A stretch of DNA of 64,000 bases, from contig NC_058495.1 in the NCBI RefSeq assembly GCF_020382885.2, positions 23,046,127 to 23,110,126 on the forward strand, read 5' to 3'. The position numbers and the translations under genes were made by a program. Under the pieces are notes generated by a model. That model worked only from the letters and a program-made list of their open reading frames with translations. It did not search any database and was not told the origin of the DNA. Shown here piece after piece: positions 27,501-40,200 of this stretch. The stretch is from Scatophagus argus (lineage: Eukaryota > Chordata > Actinopteri > Scatophagidae). Each line of letters opens with the position of its first letter. Within the stretch, counting starts at the first letter, position 1.

Positions 27501-30011
27501 AAAACTGAGCAAACGTGTCCTCATGGTTTGCTAAAAATACTCTGATGTTTGCACCTGGCTGTAGTTTTGTAAATTAAAAACAACCAAAGAGTCTCAGACA
27601 GAGTCATGCAACACTATTCCAGCAAATATTCTAGTCAGTCAGCAACAGGGGCACCAGTTCTTCCAAGTATATACAGTATATATAGTATATAGGGGCAGCT
27701 GTGGCCTAGAGGTTGGAGAAGCGGCTTGTGTTTGGAGGGTTGCTTGTTCGATACCCCCACCGGACGAGTGGTGGAGTGAAAATTTGGGTGCGGTGATTAA
27801 TGTGAAAAAAATGCTGACTCACGTGCCCTTGAGCAAGGCATCTAACCCCCAATTTGCTCCCTAGGCACTTGATGCAGCCCACTGCTCCTGTGTAATTTGC
27901 TGGGTGTTGCATGTGTGTTAGGATGGGTTACATGCAGAAGGCAAATTCAGTGTGTGTATGTAAAGATATATATATGTATACTCCCAATAAAGCGATTCTT
28001 CTTCTTCTTAAAATACTTTACTTGTCATGGCAGACTTTGCAATTTCTCACTGCAGTTTACATCACAATTAAGAGCAAATTAGTGCAATTTATGTGATATG
28101 ACCAAAACAAATTCTCTTCTCCTATCAAGGACAAGAATAAATGGTTTGAGAAGGAAAGATTATTTTACTGTTAAGATCTGTCCTCATAGCATGGAACCAA
28201 GGTTGTCCAGATAAAATATTTCTCTAACCTCCTAGTCACATGCTGGTTTGCACATAAAGTCAACATGATTTTATTATACAGCTGACTGGTCAGTAATTAT
28301 TGCACTGTGAACATTGTTTGCTTTCAGACCAACGATACCCATGCCATTTACTCCAACTGTTTGTTCCTCTACCCTGAAACTGACAATTCCTGGGCTCTAC
28401 CAAGGATCATTCCATTCTCTTGTGCCTATCCTTTGGAAACCCACGTCGGTCTGAGAGTTTTAATCCCACAACCATTGTAAGTCTTCTATTTTCACCCTTG
28501 GCTATAACAACACACTAAATAGAAGCGCATGACTGGAGGGATGAAGTATATACATGATCATTTTTCTCTCTTAACAGCCATGGCGGTAACCTCATGGGGT
28601 CAGGTACCAGACCCACAGCCACCATGAAGCTTTTCCATGACTCTGGCTGTGCAAATGACTACCCAGTGGGTCGGCTTGTCCTTTCAGTGGGCTCTGTCCT
28701 GCATGTAGGAGTGTTTGTGGATGAGACAGATCCGAGCTTCGTAGTTGTTCTGGATGACTGCTATACCACTCACTCCCCAAACCCCAATGACCCTGTGCGA
28801 TACCTGCTCATTCTTAACGGGTACGCTTTTCTCCTAACTTAGATGTTTTCGGTGGTGATGTGTAATGATTCTAATGCCTCATCCTGACATCTTTTCCAGG
28901 TGTCCAACTGAGCATAGACGGGTCTCAGTGATTGAGAACGGTCAGTCCCTCCGTGCTCGCTTCTCCACCACGCTCTACCCTCTTCAGGGTGACACCTCAT
29001 GCATCTTCATTCACTGCAAAGTAAAGCTGTGTGACAAGAGGAATGACCAATGTGCTCCAGTGAGTCAGACAAGCATCCTCTCACTTATTCCCAATAATCA
29101 ATCAGTAATCTTTGACTAATTACTAAACAATGGGTATCCGCTTCTCATCATTGTATCCCCTCTTGCCTAACAGTATTGCGGGAGGAGGGCATATCGCTCT
29201 GTTTCCAACGGAGCTGAGCTTGATCCCCTCACTGTTGGACCAATTGCTTGTGAGTATACAATACAGTCTGTATCAAAAATGATGTCCTGTGCACATAAGG
29301 TGATGACAAAGATTTTAGATAGAGCACAATGCAAATTCTGAGCGCTACTTAGTGCACTGGCAAGGCATTCTTCACAGAAGCGACAATGAGCCTCATTCTT
29401 AAATCTAATATAGTAAATGTTTCTAATATATTGTCTGTTAAGGTTATATAAAAATGGAAATGAGGACGTAAAAAACTTTTAACAGAAATAAATAAATAAA
29501 GAGAAGTGAGCACAAAGTTATTTTTGACGTTATTATATATCATTTGTAACTTGGCTTTCAAAATTACCTTGCCATATTGGTTTAAAAAACTGGATAAGTT
29601 ACCAACAAATGTTGTCATGCCCAATAAGGTGAGCGTTCACATCACACTGAACAAGAGACGATCTCCTCTCAGTTTGCACTGAGGGAATTCGGACTACGAA
29701 ATGTGAGCATAAGCAGCTCTGATCACTGCAAGTGAGAATTCCTATCGCCGGCTCAACTGTAGTTACATAATCTCTCTTTCATGCTCAGAACATCTGCTAT
29801 GCTCATGTTTCTGTCCTCCTTCATGCATAAATTTGATTCTGTTCTGACAAATGCCTGCGAGCACTCAAAGATTGACTTGCAGAGCACTGAAAATTGTTTT
29901 GCTCTCTCTCAAATCTTTTGTTGTCACTGCCATAATGTCTTAACACTGTGAGCTGTATGGAGGTTATAAACCTGTTTCCTTTTCCTTTCATCTTCATCTT
30001 TAGGGGAGTGA
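24540..30011 (+). CDS. Secreted DMBT1-like protein: three SRCR domains, Thr-rich stalk, ZP domain
   Basis: DMBT1-type proteins are secreted mucosal pattern-recognition and epithelial differentiation factors. Coding exons: 24540-24612, 25233-25568, 25889-26341, 26475-26822, 26966-27174, 28328-28476, 28578-28820, 28900-29059, 29174-29249, 30004-30011. They total 685 codons (684 residues), all in frame. Residues 1-24 are a signal peptide (MWPIMMTTWVTLFILVMQFF). SRCR1 is about 36-136, a Thr/Ser/Pro stalk about 140-184, SRCR2 about 187-287, SRCR3 about 303-403. Each SRCR has eight cysteines, hence group B. The ZP domain runs from about 412 (LVCSSDQVKVGLHLSELLSS) through VLDDCYTTHSPNPNDP and SCIFIHCKVKLCDKR. 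The end, CGRRAYRSVSNGAELD to GPIAWE, has no membrane anchor, so a soluble or polymerising product is expected. Orthology within the large fish SRCR/ZP family cannot be settled by eye. Confidence 0.9.
25893..26030 (+). repeat. In-frame 18-bp tandem repeat coding the Thr-rich stalk
   Basis: About seven units of the type acaactacttctacaacc encode TTSTTT or TTSTPT. The result is a mucin-like, probably O-glycosylated spacer between SRCR1 and SRCR2. It lies in the same exon as SRCR2 and is likely length-polymorphic. Confidence 0.85.
27190..27214 (+). repeat. Poly(T) run at intron start
   Basis: About 25 consecutive T bases start 15 bp after the donor of DMBT1-like coding exon 5. Confidence 0.8.
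27691..28009 (+). mobile_element. tRNA-derived SINE, copy A
   Basis: Begins ggggcagctgtggcctagag (A-box-like) with a B-box-like ttgttcgatacc near 27744-27755. A conserved body follows (cccttgagcaaggcatctaa, cccactgctcctgtgtaa). It ends in caataaagcgattcttcttc, a short repeat tail. It lies in the 1.15 kb intron inside the ZP-coding part of the DMBT1-like gene. A second copy is at 51681. Confidence 0.75.
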
Positions 30012-30096
30012 CGTGTCAATGGAGTGAGGTGGTCAACACTGCAAAATGATACATGCACATTTTTATTTTTTTCTTTCAAAAATCAGTAATATAATG

Positions 30097-30102
30097 ATTA
30101 AA
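30097..30102 (+). terminator. Possible poly(A) signal of the DMBT1-like gene
   Basis: ATTAAA about 85 bp after the stop codon. A canonical AATAAA at 30484-30489 is the alternative. Confidence 0.3.
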
Positions 30103-31115
30103 ATCGTAAAAGTTTAAATCAAACACACAGACACTTTTATTCTTGTCACTCAAGTAAAGTACAAGAACCTCAAACTTGTACTTACGTAGAGTATTTGAAT
30201 AAGTGTACTTAATTACTTCCATCACTGTTCCTAAGCAGCAGCACATATTCACGCCTTAACTGTTTCTGTATTTTTCTGTTAAAACACATGTATGCACGTA
30301 TGTACACACAGGATCAAGATATACATTAAGAAAAATCTGTATGTGATTATGGTACTTCTAAATGAAGCAATGGGGAAACAAATCTATGTTACATTCTATC
30401 ACTGAAGTTAACAAAAAAAAGGTCATTATTACATGTTACCGGTTTACCTTCTCTGTCCATCCAAAATTCTTTCTTTGTCACAAAATAAATATTAATATAC
30501 TATTATGTTTACAGAGTTTTATTAATATTTTCTCAAATGTTTGTACCATTCATTCTCACACCCATTGTGGACACCTACCACACATACTCATACATCATCA
30601 AAGCATCACTCTGACAGAGCCTGCCCCCATGTGGACTGACATGAGTAGTGCATGCTTTCACATGACACTGAGTATGATTTCCATATTGCCACCTAGTTAA
30701 AGTTACCCTGAGAATCTGATTTGTGAACAGTATTTACATCCAGATCTCCTTTGTGTGTCCTTGAGCTATGTGCTTCTTCATAAAACATTTGCACCCATTT
30801 AAAGGCTTAGACTCAAAGTACACTGGTTTATCCCCCCAAACCTCTTATCTTTAAGAGTCGGCAAATCATTTGCTTTGCAGAAACAGTAAACTGTGCCCAA
30901 GATGTAAAGTGCCGGTAGGTGACAACAGATAGGGCAGGTTTGGTGTTGGTGCTGCAACTAGTACCAACAGCCATTGGCACAGGTACATCAGCAGCAGGAG
31001 TCGCAAAAGAACTATTTTTTAAAATCCATTTTAACAAGGACAGTTTTAGTGCTGCTCTATTAACTTTAAACTGGCAGAGAGATGCAGGATATGCAGTAAC
31101 CTTACATGGCAGATG

Positions 31116-31455
31116 TACTATATGGACAAACGTATCCAGGCAGACTTCTTCATGGGGCTGTATTTCAAGGGTTGGGCTCGGCCCCTCACTTCCAGTGAAG
31201 GGAAATCTTAATGCTTCAGCACACCAAGACATTTTGGACAATGCTATGCTTCCAACTTTGTGGCAGTTCAGGGAACAACTTGACTGGCCCACACAGAGCC
31301 CTGACCTCAACCCCATCCAACACCTTTGGGATGAACTGGAACGGAGATTGCAAGACAGGCCTCTACCACATAAACGGGCAACAATTCCCAAAGAAATACT
31401 CCAAAATCATGTGAAAAACCTTCCCAGAAGAGTGAATGCGATTACAGCAGCATAA
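31116..31455 (+). mobile_element. Tc1/mariner-like transposon remnant, copy A
   Basis: Starts with an end-like ctatatggacaaacgtatcc. It carries a shortened Tc1 transposase C-terminus: [20 protein letters not shown], then DWPTQSPDLNPIQHLWDELE. The segment between these blocks, which normally holds the second catalytic Asp, is deleted. LPRRVNAITAA ends the frame. No right terminal repeat is seen, so it is dead. Confidence 0.8.
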
Positions 31456-32232
31456 CTCTATCTAGAGTGAAATCTTGTTCGACCCCTTGAGGTGACCACC
31501 TGTTTCTGTGTGAAGAAAATCACCAGAGGTTTCAACTTTTTTGCTTTAGTTGTTGAACAGCTCTAAACAAGCTGTATCACATCTGACTGTTGACTCGCCA
31601 GCTTTATTAAAAAAAAATGTAGATGTTCCAGTCCAAAAGGAAAATATCATTAAGAAAGTCCTCCATTCCTGCCAATCCCAAGCGTGCTTGAATTCCACGC
31701 TGCTTTCAAAGGCTGTAGGACATATTGCATTTAAAGTTGGTCTCATAAATGAACCACCAAAGCGTGAAGTTGCAAGCCTTGCCAACCATATACATTGCAT
31801 GCACAGCTCAGTAAACAGCAGATTCCTTTGGCCCGGACATTTTTGTCCATGTGTACATATCTTAAAACAGTACTGGGCCCAGTTTCTGTTGACAATTTTA
31901 ATTTTAACATTTCGAAAAATCGGATTTTTGTTACATCGATGTTACGAATCTGAAGTCTGTTTGTAATACCTGGGCAACTGTAGTTTTTCTTTTAAACGGA
32001 GAGAACCCCTCAAGTCAAAATTAGACGTTAAAGTAGAGGGTTACGAGCAGCACCTGAAGGACGCATGATGCTGCGCGCGTAATGGCTTTCCCCAGCATTG
32101 GTCCTTATCGGGGACCGGGAGCTGCAGCTGCAGCAGTCCAGCCACACTAAATCTGCTTCAACACTTGATGCCGGCGACCTTGGCTGGCGGTGGTTACGCC
32201 CCTCATTCTTTCATTGTGCTTTTCTATAAACC

Positions 32233-34214
32233 ATGGCATCATCTGACGGACTGGATGAGGATTGCGTGTTGCAGCGGGGGAGATCTCAGAGTGACCCGAG
32301 CAGCATCACCGAGGTCCGCTTGGGTGAAGCGCACAGAGCAGGTAAGAGGAGAAGGGGAGGGTGGACAAAACGCATGTTGGACATCTATTCTCTCCTCGTT
32401 AGCTTGTGCTTGTGGCAGGTGGTTGGATTGGAAACACATCACGGTGTCGGGGCTCGCCTCACATCCGCGGTGATCCCATTGAATTTGTATGCAACAAACG
32501 TAGGTTGTGTTATAAACGTGCGTCATGCACTGTCCCCGTACATGTACTCACTGCTGCGTTATGGGCCTTCTGTGTAAAGTTGCTCTAATAATGAGATTCA
32601 CAATGACATAAGGAGTCTGGAAATTTTGTGTCGTGCAATATGTGAAACCAACTGGTGTCATGCCAGCAAGGGCTATTTCAGCTGCATACTCATTTTGGGC
32701 TAATTTTCAGATTTTGGTCATTTGCAGCCTCATATGCTTGCTGGTACTGTTATATTACATCCTGCCACCCACTCATTGCCCAGAGCATCTCTCCATTTCA
32801 TCAAGCTGTGGCTGACACCCCTAAACAAACATCAGTGTTGTCTATTAGGTGATGCCATTGGTGGAAACAAAATCCATGGACTGAACCTTTTTTGTAAAAC
32901 AGATATTTTTGCACCATTGGAAGACAGAATGCACAACTTGCCATCACACATGGACTGCAGTATGTTGAGTCGATGCTGATGAGAGTGCTGGTTGTGTATT
33001 TGGCTGTTTCCATGGTGATCCAAATGGCAGAAGGCAGCACTTAGCTCTCCAACTGTGAGCCGACGTGGTGTTTGTCTGCTCCGCTCACTGGTTGGTGTTT
33101 TTTGCAATTCACCCAGTGATGTACAGCAGCCAACCATTCAAAGTGAAATGCCACTTAGACTGTGAATCGTGTTTATTTGTGGGGTGGGATCCACATTTCA
33201 TTTCCACTGGGAGTAGCTGGGAAAGTATTCACTTGCTCAACAGCTCCCGAGAAGCCATCGTAAGATATAACCATTCTGAAAGCTACTGAGCAATGTATTG
33301 AAATAAAAACATGATAAATCACTAATTTTAACTTGCAGGCTTTTGATGAAGCTGTTTGCCAGCCATCTTCGCCCACATAACTGGAGATTCAACTGGTTTC
33401 ATGACAGAGTGGCAGCATAAAAAGTGATGAGCTGAACGGAGGAGTTGATGATACTGTACAGCTGTTGTATCTGTAAGACGCTCAGTAACTGAATCATAGT
33501 CTGATGTGTGTGGGGGTTGCGGTATATTACATGAGACAGGATTCTTGGTTTATTATTGCACACAGACTGCACTTCACTTTCATTTTCACTAGTGTGTAAT
33601 GTTACTGTCTGTTTGAACATCAGGCCGTCTCACAGGGCAGGCTATCTTTAGATATGAGGGCCACAGCAATGCTGCAGAGAGCGTCTCCAAGTTGTCTTAC
33701 CAACAGCTGATATGGTTGCATGCATGCCCCCTTTCGAATCCGGTGTTTGTCACGTTGTTGTGGTTGTTAAGGTTACGTAACAGCGTTGGTGTATGTATGT
33801 ACAACTTTCGGACAGAAGGATCGTCTTGTGATAGATGTGCTGTTCATTACCATTTCATTAAGTCTGCATCGGATTCACCCTCACCCTCCTGCAACGGTGT
33901 AGCCTATTTCCTCCAAAGCTGATGTTTCTTGCGCAGGCAGACGGGGCTCGGACAATGCAGCATTCAAACCACCCCCCCACCACCACACACACACACACAC
34001 ACACACACACAAATACATGCACACTTGGCGCTAACCCCTTCATAGCCCTGGCGCCCCTACTGCAGCTCTGATCCTGGCACTTGAAAAACCATCTCCGTTA
34101 AAGTGGAGAAAAGGGGGAGTGACAGATCTCTGTTGGTGGCATTATCATGGCACCCAGCTGGGCAATGTCACAGTGAATTCAGCTGTCCAATAGACTGGAC
34201 TTAATGTACAAATG

Positions 34215-34245
<31 letters not shown>

Positions 34246-37200
34246 CTTCTTCTTCTTCTTCTTCCAGTGTAAAGCTTAGACAATGACATTGGAAGAAAGT
34301 CAAGCATTTTCTCTGCGGCACGTGGCTGCGCCCAAAAACCGTAAAATCGTTTGCCATTTGTGCTGATACTGAGTATTCAGTTGATGCTTTCAAATCAGAT
34401 TCTCGTGCTGTTCATTTTGATGCCATATAAAGCACACAGAACACTGAGGACTCTGATTTAACCTGAATAGATGTTTTTCAGAACGTATACCACCTGACAG
34501 CCTGGATGAGAATGCTTTGCTCCGCCCGTTAGAGACAGCAAACTGAGAACACTGAGCTGTGGATTAAAATCCCTTCACATGGACTTCTGTATGTAGTTTC
34601 ATTTGGAGCTTGTGACAAGAAGCCACCTTGTTCAGCACAAACAGGTTACATCACCGGCCTCAGTTAGAGATGATGCAGAACAGCAAGTGCAGCCAAAACA
34701 TTGTAGCCCAAAGGGAGAACTCATGCTGCATTCAAATTATGGCATATGCAGTACAACCGGATATTCATTATTTTGATCAGGAGAAAGAAAACGCAGGGTG
34801 CAAAGTGGCATTTAACATGTCTGCAAACTTGACTGTTTCTCCCAAACATTTGCAGTTTGCTGGCAGTGAAGAGTTTTAAAAATGTAACAATGACAGTATA
34901 ACTACCATACGAGATGCATGCAGTTAATGTAACTGAACTTAAAGCAGCACTAATCAATAACTTTTACATTTAATAATGAATAAAATTTCTAGTGTGTAAG
35001 GATTCACTCGTAGTGATGAGCTCTGCAGTGTCCCTCAGCTCTACAGAGTGTTTTGGCATCTTTCAGTTCATTGTTTTGGTTTACAGCTCACAACTTTAAT
35101 GTTTTATTAAGCCTAATTTCAAAAAGCTTTGAGCTACCTGTCCAATGACAAACAGTAGATGGACAAAGTTATCGGCTAGCTGGTAGACACAGCGAAGTAT
35201 GCAGCTGCTAAAGAGCCAAAAGGATTAAAGGAGAGTGACTTCAGTTTTACAGGCACACAGAAACATGACTAAGTGAATGCTAATGCTGGCCATTTGTCTG
35301 CTGCATGTGTCAGTTAGCAACTGTTTGCTGACAAATTAGCTATAACAGTCAGTGTTGTGTTTGCAGCATGTAGCATTTCCTGGAAATAAAATCAACACAG
35401 GCTTAAAGGCTCATTCTGGTTCATTACAACAGGTTATGCCAACATTGTTAAGTTAAATGCTAGCAAGCCAACATAAGACTCGTTAGTTGTAACTAACAGA
35501 AATTTTCTCTATTTTCCCCAATGAGAGAAAGGTTCTACAGTTAGTCGACTGCAGGAGTGTCCTCTGCTGCGCTCCTCGTCAGCTCCTCGCCCTGTTTGAG
35601 CTGGTCCCGTTGTACTAATCTGACATGCTGCTATAACATGAAAGGCTTTCTCCCAGGACTCTTCTGCTGTCCTCCAAATACTGCCCCCCTCCCCCCAGCA
35701 GCAGCAGCAGCACCACCACCACCACCACCGCCACTGCCTCCACCTCTCAGCTAGTGACAGGGCTCAGTTTAGTTCTCGCATTCAATCAGAAGAAACAAGG
35801 GGTCCTGATGTGGAGATTAGGATTCTTACTATTTAAATTAGGGTGCCTCATGTTTTATTAATCAGGAAGCCTATGTATAAGCGAGTTTGTCTCATTCCAT
35901 ATTCAGAGCTGTGACTGAATGGAGAGAAAAGCCAACTCGGCACCAGGCAGCTCACTCCTTCATCCCTGCATGTTCAGCTCATCATGGAGCATGTGCTAAA
36001 TCTCTTAACAGCCACATGACTCACTTCACAGCAACTGCAGTTAGAGATGAGAAGAAATGAAAGGTGAGCATAGAAAAATGTCAGTTTGTCACAATTGTAT
36101 AAAGTTGTCTTTCCGGAAATATCACCTGTAAAGAACTGTTGTGCCGTGTTAAATCCAAGGCTTTCCCTGAAAATGTGATCTAGTCTCCCCTACAGTTTAA
36201 TTTTTGCTACTAATGCTACCATTTCACACCCTAGCAAACAGTATTATCAAGACATTTCATTAGAAAAAAACAAAAATGTAAACCTCATGGTGGCGCTAGA
36301 GGAAACATAAGGCCATCACCAAAGTCAGCAGGAATCATCTTTCTTGGGGACATTAACGTCTGGACCAACTGGAGGATATGTTATATTAGAATCCTTTACA
36401 TATGGTTTTATGGGACTAACAGCAATGTTAGACTTTAGGCATGCAGTTGGCCCCTTTTGAAAAGCAGAGGTGAGACTGGAGAATTGTTTAAAGCCATATT
36501 TAAAGGCTGCGCAGAACCAAAGGTCCAAAATACTGCTAAGTGGGGCCAAGAGAAGGTGAAAAGTGCCACAAGACGGCTCTGCTTGGCAGATGGATAGATA
36601 TGGCGTAAATGAGGTACCGTAAGCTGTCACTGTCACATGGAGTTCAGCATTGCAGTCGCCCGACCTCTCACAAAGAATAGGTTTGTCCAAGGTCGTGCTG
36701 CATATACAGCAGGAATGGACAGACACTTACTGGGGATTAGTCAGCACTATACTGCAGGGTTTAAGGTGAGTTGGAATTAAGTGAGATGCACTTCAAATGA
36801 ATTTTCACTTTATGCCGAATCAGCCCTCAGACTGGGAGACAAGGATGAAGGCTGTGCAGGCTTTAAACTCAATCAGAGGAGCTTTAGACAGAAAACCAAA
36901 CTTTGCTTACTTCATGCCTCTCTGTGGGTATTTTTAGAGCTGCTGCAACTCCTTGTGTCTCATGTTTCATTTCAAAAGTGGAACATTTGAAAGATGTGGT
37001 GGAGGATTTAACATGGCGATGGAGCATTGCAGAACTGATGACTCCAATTTGTCCTAAAATAATGTGACTCTGCAGAGACAGTAATAGGTTGTTCCATCAG
37101 TGAGTTTTACCCTTGAGTCTTTGGTGCAGCATTGATTCTTTTATATTTGCTGGCCAAGGCTCGGTGATACAGTGGCCAATTCAAAAGCACCTCATTTTTA

Positions 37201-40200
37201 TTTGTGCCAACTCATCTCTCATGCAGAGATGTCCCTGGGTCCCACTCATTACAGCGTGGCAGGGAGCAGCATAGAGACAGGACAAAACATGACATCACCC
37301 TACACCAACGTAATGAAAGGACATAAACCTCCAACTACTTAGAGTACTCTCATACTGCAGACGTAGGGCTGTAGAAAAAATGGCTAAACCCTTTATCATT
37401 CATAAGGTTACAGGGAACAAAAAACAATCATAAATATTAATGTGGTAGAGAAACACTCTGGTTCTTAAAAGAAAGAAGCCTTAAAAAATAGAAATAAGAG
37501 AACGGTTATGATTTCGGGTTTGAACTGAGGTTGTTATATTTAGCATTAAAGGAATAACATGCAATAATGTGCTAAGTCTGTTCCAGGGTTTTCCCTTTCA
37601 GAGAACAGATAAAAAATAAATGGATAAATAATCTTTTTCTCCATGCACAGACTTGATTGAACAGCAGCACAAACAGAAATGGTGAACCGTACTAACCCCT
37701 CCCCCGCTACGCACGCGCACACACACACACACACACACACCCCAACTACTTAGCAGGGTATATCTAAACAACAAGGATTTTACACATACGATAAGACTTA
37801 AAAATTGCTGCCTGGATATGTTCAAGCTCTCAACAATACAGGCTAAATTTTAAAGAGAGTGTGGACGAGCCCATGGCTAAAGAGATGACTGGGCGGTGGC
37901 TTTCTAGCAGCACTCATGTGAACTTACACTTTCCTCTCCCAGCAGAGTTTTGCTTTTGTGCTCTATGTACTCTCCATTTCCATCATGATTGTACTTGAGC
38001 GACACTGCCTTTGTTGATTTAAGTGGATGCTGTCCTGCATGTGTACCCTGTGGTTTTGTGTCCTTGTGAAGTCTAATAGGCTGGAATCACAGTCACATGT
38101 TTGTCGGAGTGTGTGCTCATGTGGAAGTGCGCTTGCCATAATATGCTTTATTTTAAAAAATAAAGACAGTTTACTATGTGTGTAGCAGAGGCAGAAATCT
38201 ACCCAGTGATTGGACTACGCATGTTGGGGGATGGGGGGATGGGGGGTGTACTTGACTTAAGCTGTCAGCCATTTACACATAATGTATTTTTTATGAATGT
38301 TTCATGTGCTGACCTAATTCCTTTCAGAGCCGAGTAAAAGCAATATGTTGCACATGAGAACACACCAGAGCATCCAGCTGATCCTTTTGACATCCTCATC
38401 CCACAACAAGGGGATCTGCAGGGCTGGCAAATGGAAACAGAGCTGTGATATGACCACTTGGATGCCCTGGGAAGGAAAGCATAAAGGCTTTAGACCACCC
38501 TGGTCATTTATTTTTACCAAATCCACACTGAGTTAAGGAATAGAAACAGCCTTGTGAGAGCTTTATCACAAAAGAGATAAATGTACTCTCCGTGGCAGAT
38601 GTAATTAAACCAAATGCTAAAGCCCAGAATAGGAATGGAGAGCCTTGGAGGCAGGAAGAGGAGGAGGAAGAGTGGGGCCAGTAGCTGTTAAGATCTGCTG
38701 AAACGTTGCAGGATTTGGAGCCCTGAAAATAAAAATGCAAGCTGCTAATGAGCATTGAGCTGATGTTGTGAAATAGGTGGAATAAAAATCCACGTATCAA
38801 TGGATCCTTTTAGTCATTTATCAATAAGAAAGCACATCGCTGCTTCCAGCCTTCCTGGCTCCCTATATCTGATTTACATGCTTGCAAACCCAATATTTTG
38901 AGGTTTTGGACTGCTGATCAGACAAGACAAGCAATCTGAAGGTGTCACACTGGGAATATCAGGACACACCATAAACTAACCGATAAACGGATCAATTAAA
39001 AAAATTGTCCAGGGAGTCAGAAATCCTGTTAGGGCGAGGTTTCCACCAGTGGAATCTGCCAGCCAATATCTTCCCTGTCTAATCATTGTCTTCACCTGTT
39101 TTAGAGCATGTACACCAATCACAGCAACACATTGAAACCACAAATCACCCACAACAACATTTTAATATTATGGCTGATTTGGGTCCTGTGGGTTTTGAGG
39201 TGGGGCCTTCATTTGTCGGACTTGTTTTGTTGCCTCTCTTGAATGCTTGAAATCTAATGAGTTTGGGGGCCAGTTTGGCATCTTGAGCTGTTTGTCATGT
39301 TCCATGAACTGTTCCTGAATGATTTGTGCTGTGTGGTTTGGGTGTATTATCCTGCTGAGGTTTAGAGGGCAGCATCAGAAATGAGGTTGCACTTGGTCAA
39401 CAGCTGTGTTTATGTGGATTGTACATGGCAAAGCAAAATCTGCATGAATGCCGGGACCCGAGGTTTCCCAGCAGAACGTTGCATTGTAAAGAGATCAGTG
39501 GTATTTGCTTCACCTGTCAGTGGTTTAACGTTGTGGCTGTTAGTGTTTTCTGTTTGCTGAGCCTTGAATCTGCTTTCCCATGCGAGTACCACAGATTAGC
39601 ATATCTTAGTTCTTTTAGATAGCCTTGTTGGCTTTAGTGGGGTTTTTTTTGTCTTGCTAAGAGAATAAAACCCTTGAAACATTCCATCAGTTTCCTGCCT
39701 GTTATTGCTCTTGGGTCCTCATCACATTCTTCCAAGTCCAACCTGAGAAAGCTGGCCTCCTCCCAAACCCTCAGCGGAATCCCAGAGACTATTTTGCTTG
39801 CAGCTCACACACGTTACGCAGTCGAGGCTGTGTCTCCCCCCACTGCTACAATCCCCTATCTGTCACTGTGACGCTGCATTGGCTCCCAGGCTGTACCTGA
39901 TGAATGATTCAGCAGATTTAAAGGCGAACAGTACTGGAGTGCAGCAGCAGCAGCAGCAGCGGGGTGATATTAACATAAAATTTATGTTTTTAAAGTGGCG
40001 GCAGAGTGAAAATGCAATGCCTGTCCAAGCAGTTAAATGTCAAGCACGTCATAAAAACACAGTCAGTCTCTGAGCATGTCGATTAGCTCCGAGCCTTCCC
40101 GACCGTCCTGTGTGTGCGGATCCCAGCTTTAATGTTGATTTGATGTAACCAGTTAACCAATGAGCTGCTGTGTCTTCATGGGGCACATGTGAAGATCATT

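Larger units (their letters stand above)
30012..32232. other. Intergenic region between the DMBT1-like gene and phactr3
   Basis: Contains an 'aagtac' dispersed repeat (30140-30230), a Tc1-like remnant (31116-31455), and the CpG-rich 5' flank and 5' UTR of phactr3 (about 32050-32232). Open frames at 30828-31391 and 31550-31966 show no gene-like features beyond the transposon. Confidence 0.55.

Noticed and set aside
30828-31391. 187-codon minus-strand open frame
   Set aside because: It is the antisense of the Tc1-like transposase remnant, has no family likeness, and shares its boundaries with the element.
32633-33137. Several overlapping short frames just after phactr3 exon 1
   Set aside because: Intronic, on both strands, without splice-site or family support.
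35557-35754. Frame ending in Ala/Pro runs
   Set aside because: Produced by the CAG/CAC trinucleotide repeat.
36325-36726. 133-codon minus-strand open frame in phactr3 intron 1
   Set aside because: No domain, no splice context, composition like surrounding intron. Cysteine-rich start looks accidental.
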